64,000 bases of DNA from Erodium maritimum (taxonomy: Eukaryota > Streptophyta > Magnoliopsida > Geraniales > Geraniaceae): NCBI GenBank assembly GCA_963921825.1, contig OY997588.1:57668803-57732802 (forward strand), given 5' to 3'. Position numbers and translations under genes: made by a program. Below, piece by piece: positions 57,407 through 64,000 of this stretch; positions within the stretch are counted from its first letter, which is position 1; every line of letters starts with the position of its first letter. The notes under the pieces are model-generated. The model worked only from the letters and a program-made list of their open reading frames with translations, was not told the origin of the DNA and made no database searches.

Positions 57407-58287
57407 TCATCGCACTCTTCTATTTCCTTTACATTTGATGAGACGTGAGGGACTAATAGTGGAACCGTGATGCGGTCCTGGCGTCTTTACACCCCGACTA
57501 AGTACGTTGTGTTTTGACGAGTGTGTGCAGGGTGTGGTAAAAGCGAGAGTACCTCACAAGGTATCCAGAAACAAATCGCCGAGTACGACTACCACATCGC
57601 TTTCAGGCCAGTAACATTATGGCACCGTACGAAGCGTTGGATGGTAGGTCGGGTCAATTGCCCAAACAATGCACACTTGAGGATTTACATTTGACTTTTG
57701 TGGTTCCGAGTTGCCAGAGAGGCGACTGAAGGGTCGCGTGGATCGTGAACGATTAAGAACCGCACAGAGTCGACGCGGAAGCGCGAGGCTGAGGAACGCA
57801 CGAGGTATCCAAACACGTTCGGACCATGAGTAAATGGTATTTGTGGTGTCTTCAGTATTATGGTGACTTTGGAGGGAACGATTTGTAAATTGATTGAGAT
57901 TACGTGTTGCTTCCTGGTGTTATCGTGAGTGGTTGGACGTGGACCTCTTTTTTTTCGTTGTGTGCGCGATAGTTGTCTAGGTGAAGTGAATAGTTGGGGA
58001 GAAGTACCTGTGTGTTGGATCTGTTTTAAGTGCGATGTGAGAAGGGTTCTGGTATGACACCTATACCGACGGGCGGTTCTGGTATAGGATATCTCGACCA
58101 AGCGGTGGATGTAGGTGCGACGTCTCTACCGATGGAGGGTTCCGGTATCGACTAACTGGTGTAAGTGTTCCCATGTGCATGAGGGGTGGTGGTTTGGGAG
58201 TTTTACTCGGACATTCCATGAAACCGGGTCAAGTGGAGTACGTTCGTTTTAAATTTCGAGGACGAAATTCTTTTAATAGGGGTAGAC
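57407..58287 (+). other. Gypsy-2 post-tRNA region with integrase scraps
   Basis: Contains short stretches alike to the Gypsy-1 integrase end: ATGGCACCGTACGAAGCGTT (57618-57637) and a GAACCGCACAGAGTCGACGC block (57757-57776). The rest is non-coding. The conserved ACGAAATTCTTTTAATAGGGG polypurine region lies just before the 3' LTR. Confidence 0.65.
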
Positions 58288-60987
58288 TGTAAAGACCAAC
58301 TCGTTTTAAAGATTTAAAAGTTTTAAATTTATCGAGTTGAAACGTCGGAGTTGGAAACGGGTCGAAAAACTGGAACAAGTACGAAATAAAAAGAATTTCA
58401 AAAAAAAGGAAAAGAAATAGAAAATTGTGGAAACAGGCTGGGCCGGACCTGTTCTGGCCCCAAACCCGCGCGCTCACGAAACCCGGACCCAAGGCCCACG
58501 CGTGCGAACCGTAAACCTCGTTCCTGTTCCTCTTCTTCATCGCGCAGCCGTACGATTACCGAGGCAAACCACGTCGCTTCCTCTTCCTCCTCTCGTCTCG
58601 CTCTCAGATCCGCACCGCGTTCTCCGTCGCCGACCTTCCTCCTCCACCCACGCCATACCATCGTTCCCTTCCTCTCCCTTCCGTTCGCCCTTACACGAGC
58701 CACCGTCCCGAGCTCTGCAAATCCGACAACAAGACCAAGACACGCCGCTCCTTCCCCGAGGTCGATTTACGACGCCGGAGACGGAGGAGAACCACACGGT
58801 TCGCGTCTCTCTCTCTTTCCCGACTTCGACCGCCTGAAAACCCCCTCGTAGCGAGCTGGATTTGGGACGAGTTTGGCCGGAGACGTCGCCGGTGAGCCTC
58901 GACCTCGCCAGATCTGGGACGGATAGCGTTGGGTCGCTATCCAGCCACTGACGCCGTGACCTCGAGCTCGCCGGAGTCCTGGCGTCCTTCCTCACCAGCC
59001 AGTTCTTCCCTCCCCGAGCTCCCTGCCGTCGTCTTCGTCCCCGGAGTCAGAACCCTTGCTGCCCTCTCTCCCGTGCACGAACAGACAGAGCAGACAGCCC
59101 ATTTGGGCCTCGGTCAGACAAGCCATTTGGGCCTCGGTCAGACGGGCCTTGGGCCAGAGCTGAACCACGCGAGGCTCAGGCCTTAGGCCCAAGACGATCT
59201 CGGGCTGGACCAGACCTCGGGCCAGGCCCAGGTTCCAAGACCGGGTCTGGACTCGGGTCTGAACCTGGGTCGGGGTAGAGTCTTGGTCGGGTCAGGGGCC
59301 GGGTTCGGGTCGGTCCTGGGTCAGGTCCGGGTCAGGGTTCGAATCCGGGTCTGGATCCGGGTTGGGCCTGAATCGGGGTCGGACTCGGGTCAGATCCGGG
59401 TCAGGAAAATTTAAATAATAAATTAATTAATTTATAAGGATTTAAATCAGATAAATCAAAGTACTTGAATCAGATAAATTAAAGGACTTACCTGTTAATT
59501 TAGAGGATCGTTACAGACTGGACCAGGACTGATTACCGTCCCTTTTGTTAAACCCAGGCTTAGACCTTGAGCGTGGAGAAGACCGGAGGTAGGCCCGGAC
59601 GTCACCAGCTAGGAGACGCAGGTGTTGGTTCTTCTCGAGGTAGGGAAAAGTAGCAAATACCGGTTTCATTACGGAAAGTTACTAGTATGCATGCTAGGTA
59701 ATAATAAAACTGGGACGATCTTTATGCTATAAAACAACCGGACGAGTCTAGTAACATATAGGTTGAAATCACTTGATTTGACTGTTAGAATGGCATGATT
59801 AGAATGTGAGGAACGAGTGAACTGAGGGATAACTTACGTGCCATGTCGAGCCGTAAGTTTGGGATTGCGTGCTGGTAGATGGACCATGTCGAGCCTTAGG
59901 ATTGCGTGTTGTGTGTTATAACCGCTGTGTGAGAGTCTAAATAAGATTATACTCGTTGTTGCATGATTGTGACTGTGTGTGGGAAAGTGTGCCGTGTTTG
60001 TTGTAATGTGAATCCGTGATTGTGAAATGACCGGGTGATTGATACACTGGTTTGTGTGTTATGGTGAGTTTGGTCTAGTTGGTATACCGAGGTTGAACTA
60101 TGTCTTTGTAATGCGTGTTATACTCTTGATGTGTGTTATCGGAGTGGTACTGACACTGAGGGATAGTTCAGGTGTAGTGTATCGAGGCCAAGGATGGCGT
60201 GATTGATACCCCGAGTCTTTGTGACGGGAGGACTTATGACCGAGATATGTGCCGGTCCGTTGTACGTGAGGCCCTGATTCTACGTGACAGGAAGACGTCC
60301 GACTGAGGGATTTTCGGTCTGAGATGTTACCCCGATTCTACGTGACGGGAAGATGTCGGGACCGAGGCTTTGTAATCCGGTACGATATAAATGGAACAGG
60401 CTGTGATAGTCGGAGACATTGGAAATGGTTGAACTAAGTTTCGTATTGGACCTACGGGTCGTGTTTGGGCATGCGGGTCATGTTGGGCCTACGGGTCGTG
60501 GTGGTCCTAAGTTTCGTGTTCTACCCCGATGATCTATGGTCCTTTTGGAACATTTCCGGACCCTCCGATGAGATGCGTTCCTAGGGAACGTTTCCGGTCT
60601 CCTCTGGACCGAGGGGCTATCTGAGATGATGTGATGATATGATGGTAATTCGGGGACTGCAGTACGGGACATGTGTTGGTTGCTTTTGTGTGTGATACGT
60701 GTGCTGTTTGGTTAATGTTTTGTTTTGTGAAAGTGGTCATTGAGCGTGTTGTAAGTTTGGCTATGAACCCCAGTTTGACAGTTAGTTATGCTGTACTAGT
60801 ATGCCCTAATTGGACGGTTATTCGTGGTGGTGAGCCGATGTTCATTACCTTAACTACTTTCTGTACTGGGCGAAAGCTCACCCTTTACATTGTTGTGTTT
60901 CAGGTGTTGAGAGGGAATTGTGCTAGCAGGACACAACTGAGCTTGGGAGCTGGCGAGGTCTTGTCTAGTAGGTCTAGAGACGTATAG
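58288..60987 (+). repeat. Gypsy-2 3' LTR, truncated by Gypsy-3 insertion
   Basis: Starts TGTAAAGACCAACTC and follows the 5' LTR with scattered substitutions and small indels, such as loss of about 25 bp near 58620. It stops at GACGTATAG where the 5' LTR continues CGTTTTGAACT, because another LTR begins at 60988. Confidence 0.9.
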
Positions 60988-61157
60988 TGTAAAACCCGCT
61001 TCAAAAAAAAAACCTATTGGGTCGGACCGGGTTGGACCGGACCCGACCAGCAACCCGGCCAGGCCAGACCCGGCCCGGGCAGGCCGGCCACCCACGTCTG
61101 GGTTGCGCGGCCCATCTCGGAGAGGCCCAAGTGTCAAGGCCCGTTTGAGGGCGTGCG

Positions 61158-61165
61158 TATAAATA
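61158..61165 (+). promoter_or_regulatory. TATA box of the Gypsy-3 LTR
   Basis: TATAAATA in a GC-rich context, followed about 30 bases later by a 11-bp perfect hairpin. This is the expected spacing from TATA box to transcription start. The promoter role is inferred from position and sequence. Confidence 0.65.
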
Positions 61166-61166
61166 G

Positions 61167-61195
61167 GGAAATTAGGGGCTGAAACCCTAATTTCC
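61167..61195. repeat. Perfect hairpin at the expected Gypsy-3 transcript start
   Basis: GGAAATTAGGG (61167-61177) pairs exactly with CCCTAATTTCC (61185-61195) around a 7-nt loop. It would lie at or near the 5' end of the retrotransposon RNA. Confidence 0.85.
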
Positions 61196-62780
61196 ATCTT
61201 CGACCCTTCTCTTCCTCCTTCGCCGAACCCGACCCCCTTCATCTCCTTCTCCTCCGTCCGATTCTCCGGCCAACGCATCAGCTCCGGCGACCCTCACCTC
61301 CGTCCACCCTCACCTCCCACGTCCGACCCTCCTCCCCAACTCCTCTGCTTCGTCTTCTTCAACCCCCCCTTCCGATCCCGTCTCCCCCTCGTCTCGCCGT
61401 CGCCGGCCACTCTCCGGCCTCTCCCTCCCGAGCTACCGGCGTCACAAGCCACCGGCCGGTCCTCTCCTGGCCGCCCCGTCTGCAGCCCCGAACCCCCCCT
61501 CTCTTCCTCATCGCCGGCCGTCCCGAGCCCGAGCTCGGCCACCACCGTCCCTCTCGATTCCGGCCGTCCCGAGCCCGAGCTCGGCCGTCTCCGACCACCC
61601 TCTCCCTCGTCCCGAGCCGTCGCCGGTACCCCACCACCGAGCCTCGCCGTCCTCTCACCAAATCCGGTGAGTTACGGCCGGATTTCGTCAGATCTGAGGG
61701 AAAACCCTCAGCCGCGCCCCATCGCGCCCACGACCACCACCACCGCCGCCGTCGTTTCCCTTTCCCCCTTCCTACGGTGAGCCCTACCACCGTAAGGCTC
61801 TGTTCGGACGGCTTCGAAAACCGAGCTTCTCCTTTCGTTTATATTTCTCGTCCAGAAACAGTTGGATTTTGGCCCTGTATTTTTGGCATTGAAATCGGAA
61901 AATTAAAGGCATCGATCTGTAAAATGGGAAATTGTGTAAAACAAAACCAGTTTTGACTAAAGGAGAAAAATGGGGTAAATTGAGTTTTAGATTAAAATCA
62001 GATTTGTTCAAAAAGGGAGTTATGATCTGTTTGATCAAAAGAACTGATTTTTGGGCGTGTGGAATCGAAGTCGGAACATATTTGTGAAAAGAAAACAATT
62101 TTCAAAAGGAAAGTATAACGAAACCTAAGTTAGATAGAAAGGGGTTTAAAAATCAGATTTAAATTGGAAAATGATTTAAAATAAAAGGAATTAACATCAA
62201 TTTGGTTTTAATAACGGTTTTGAGTCGAGGAGTTTTGAGAAACAAATTGGTAGGAAAATGAGCTAAAACGACTTTGGTTTTAAAAAGGAATTAAAAAGAA
62301 CAATCAGATTTGATTTAAAACGGGCCTTGAACTGTTGAGCGTGGAACGAATAACCGGGCTGTTGAAACGGACTTAGGATGGGTTTAACAGCGGAACGCGG
62401 AATCGGTGCCTCGGGAGCCGTGTCTCGAAATCCATGCACCGGGTTCTGTGCTCGGGGCTCGAAACCGATTCGTCGTGATCCCGCTTTTATCCCGCTCAAG
62501 TGTGAAAGACAACTGTCGGATTTAAACTGGACGAATCGTGACCTTTAACTTAACGGCGGAACCGTTATTAATCTATGGCTTTCGTGTTTTCTTTAGCGTC
62601 CGGCTTTGATCGAAGTGGAGCCCGGGGGTAGCGAGCCCGAACGTCAGCAGCTAGGAAACATAGCGGTTGCTCTTCAGTGGAGGTAGGGAAAAGTAGCCGG
62701 ATCTCGGCCCTGACTAGGGAAAGTTAACAGTAGAAATGCATGTGACACTGGGGTGTCGTGGGTTGTTTAGGTTATCGAAT

Positions 62781-62900
62781 ATTAGAAAAGCATGATACAG
62801 GATTTTAACGTTTATTAGAAAAGCATGATACGGGATTGTAGCGGTTATTAGAAAAGCATGTTACGGGAACTTGGTAATTATTGGAAAGGCATGTGACACT
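62781..62900. repeat. 33-bp tandem repeats (3.5 units) in the Gypsy-3 LTR
   Basis: Units start ATTAGAAAAGCATG at 62781, 62814 and 62847, with a partial fourth at 62880. Confidence 0.9.
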
Positions 62901-62942
62901 TAGTAGTGTCGTAGGAATATAGAACTTAGCGATAATTGTTTT

Positions 62943-63092
62943 ACTGGAGGCATATGACCATGCCCGGAGGTTGATTGTGAACTTATCGATATTAGGAGTA
63001 CTGGAGGCATATGATCATGCCCGGAGGTTGTTTGTGAAACTAGTGATCTTAGGACTGTTGGAGGCATCGATTATGCCGGAGGTTGTTGTGCG
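62943..63092. repeat. 57-bp tandem repeats (about 3 units) in the Gypsy-3 LTR
   Basis: Units near 62943, 63000 and 63056 share GGAGGCAT...ATGCCCGGAGGTTG. Confidence 0.88.
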
Positions 63093-63104
63093 TTATTTAT
63101 TATC

Positions 63105-63365
63105 GAGTTTGGGTGGCCATGAGAGCCGTGTTATTTAATTTGGTGTTTGGGTGGCCTTGAGAGCCCGTGTTATTTATTGCCGAGTCTTGGGTGGCCATGA
63201 GAGCCCGTGTTGTCGTTTCGGTGTTTTGGGGTGGCCGTGAGTGCCGTGGGGTTGTTGAACCCGAGTCTTGATCGTTGGCGTGTCTTGAGTGGCAGTGAGT
63301 GCCAGTGGGGTTGTTGAACCCGAGTCTTGATTGTTGAGGTGTCTTGAGTGGCCTTGAGTGCCTGT
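63105..63365. repeat. Irregular repeats with GGGTGGCC(A/T)TGAGAGCC in the Gypsy-3 LTR
   Basis: At least six related units of 40-65 bp share GGTGGC(C)NTGAG(A/T)GCC and GTGTT. Spacing is uneven. Confidence 0.75.
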
Positions 63366-63419
63366 GTTGTCGAACTTGCTTGTGATTGTGTTGGTGATTG
63401 TGACTGTGATTGTGGTTGT

Positions 63420-63772
63420 CTGAGTGAGAGAGGTGAGTGAGACAGGTCGACAGCCTGGCCTGAGTGGTTCGGCAAATTGCGTGAGTGAGAGAGGTGAGTG
63501 AGACAGGTCGACAGCCTGGCCTGAGTGGTTCGGCAAAGTGCGTGAGTGAGAGAGGTGAGTGAGACAGGTCGACAGCCTGGCCTGAGTGGTTCGGCAAAGT
63601 GCGTGAGTGAGACAGGTCGACCGCCTGGCCTGAGTAGTTCGACAAAGTGCGTGAGTGAGACAGGTAGACCGCCTGGCCTGAGTGGTTCGGCAAAGCGCAT
63701 GAGTGAGAGAGGTTAGTGAGACAGGTCGACCGCCTGGCCTGAGTGGTTCGGCAAAGCGCATGAGTGAGGGAG
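63420..63772. repeat. 61-bp tandem repeats (six units, two shortened) in the Gypsy-3 LTR
   Basis: The unit runs GTGAGTGAGAGAGGTGAGTG through to GGTTCGGCAAAGTGC. Three 61-bp units are followed by two of about 48 bp lacking 13 bp of the GAGGTGAGTGAGA part, then another long one. Since 61 leaves remainder one on division by three and the unit lacks minus-strand stops in any phase, all three minus frames stay open and create false genes. Confidence 0.92.
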
Positions 63773-64000
63773 GTTACTGAGCAGCTGGTTTGCGATCCTT
63801 TGTGATCTTGTTTGGTGTGCGATCCTTTGTGATCTTGTTTGGTGTTGCGTAGTTCCTTTGAGTCCTTGGAAGAGGTCGTGATCGTTGTGTCGTGTCTACT
63901 TACGTGTTGAGTGTCGAGTCGTTCGAGGAAGGTCACCGTGGGTGTTTGTCAGTCAGAGTACTTGGGTTGGGGACAGTGATCCCCGGGGGTTGTTTTTGTT

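Larger units (their letters stand above)
51528..60987 (+). mobile_element. Gypsy-2: gag-only (TR-GAG-like) Gypsy element, 3' LTR cut by Gypsy-3
   Basis: The 5' LTR (51528-54413) and partial 3' LTR (58288-60987) start TGTAAAGACC. Internal DNA is only about 3.9 kb, with a primer-binding site for initiator tRNA-Met, a gag frame with two zinc knuckles, and no protease, RT or complete integrase. Scraps of integrase (57610-57660, 57740-57790) and an LTR-end-like piece (57090-57140) show descent from a full element by deletion. A 5' half of initiator tRNA-Met lies at 57363-57406. The right LTR end and target duplication are beyond the Gypsy-3 insertion, so the left GTATT (51523-51527) cannot be confirmed. 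Confidence 0.9.
60988..64000 (+). mobile_element. Gypsy-3: LTR of a further Gypsy-type element, runs off the window
   Basis: Begins TGTAAAACCCGC inside the Gypsy-2 LTR. It carries the module CGTCAGCAGCTAGG...GAGGTAGGGAAAAGTA (62641-62696), which Gypsy-1 and Gypsy-2 LTRs also have, so it is a related LTR. It is at least 3.0 kb long. The target duplication (expected TATAG) and the internal region lie beyond the window. Reading frames of 143-278 codons on the minus strand are products of repeats and GC-rich composition. Confidence 0.8.

Noticed and set aside
61294..61790. Minus frames of 83 and 143 Gly/Arg-rich codons in Gypsy-3
   Set aside because: Antisense of a C-rich LTR leader downstream of the TATA box. 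No motif.
62943..63772. CRISPR array
   Set aside because: Units are contiguous or near-contiguous tandem repeats without unique spacers, in a plant LTR. Not a CRISPR structure.
63100..63936. Minus-strand frames of 278, 195 and 176 codons
   Set aside because: All three frames read the same 61-bp tandem repeat, whose period is not a multiple of three. This is a repeat artefact.

Overview
This window is nuclear DNA from a flowering plant, probably a eudicot; I cannot name the genus. The evidence is a plant-specific AGC-VIII (D6PK-type) kinase gene with a GT-AG intron, a plant-type OPT oligopeptide transporter locus, and dense nested plant retrotransposons whose primer-binding sites match initiator tRNA-Met. 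No bacterial operon, CRISPR array, rRNA gene or complete tRNA gene was seen.

Layout. 1-3548: upstream region and an apparently intact two-exon D6PK-like kinase gene (573 aa). 3549-5621: 3' flank with two perfect hairpins, an ORF2-less LINE fragment (minus strand) and unassigned sequence. 5622-13865: a 5'-truncated LINE (minus) split by a structurally complete Copia element (Copia-A, 9071-13674; 161-bp LTRs, TSD CACTT). 13870-15800: a second decayed LINE. 16826-19657: a five-exon OPT transporter locus with frameshifts, best read as a pseudogene. 19866-30688: an ORF1-only LINE with an 11-bp TSD, split by a 8.5-kb Copia element on the minus strand (Copia-B, 20659-29115; 1688-bp LTRs, TSD GTTCT). 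30700-34407: a Mutator-like MITE with 9-bp TSD, a probable second MITE, a poly(A)-tailed retroinsertion with 17-bp TSD and one part of a further LINE derivative. 34408-45182: a Ty3/Gypsy element (Gypsy-1, TSD AGGGG) with decayed gag-pol and LTRs of unequal length. 46078-48995: a large inverted repeat built from rearranged Copia-B-related pieces and duplicated flanks. 48800-51522: a Copia gag-protease remnant split by another ORF1-only LINE (TSD of 13 bp). 51528-60987: Gypsy-2, a gag-only (TR-GAG-like) element that carries a 5' half of initiator tRNA-Met. 60988-64000: the LTR of a third Gypsy-type element, full of minisatellites, running off the window.

How it fits together. Only the kinase looks like a working host gene. 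The rest is a layered transposon landscape in which insertion order can be read directly: LINE-1 before Copia-A, LINE-3 before Copia-B, LINE-4 before Gypsy-1, Copia-C before LINE-5, and Gypsy-2 before Gypsy-3. Several elements lack their own replication enzymes (ORF1-only LINEs, gag-only Gypsy-2, coding-dead Copia-B with nearly identical LTRs), so the recent history of this locus appears to involve mobilisation in trans. Premature stops in the examined gag-pol frames are mostly explained by single C-to-T (or G-to-A) changes, as expected for methylated, silenced DNA.

All positions were read by eye from the sequence. Family assignments rest on recognised motifs, and no database search was run.
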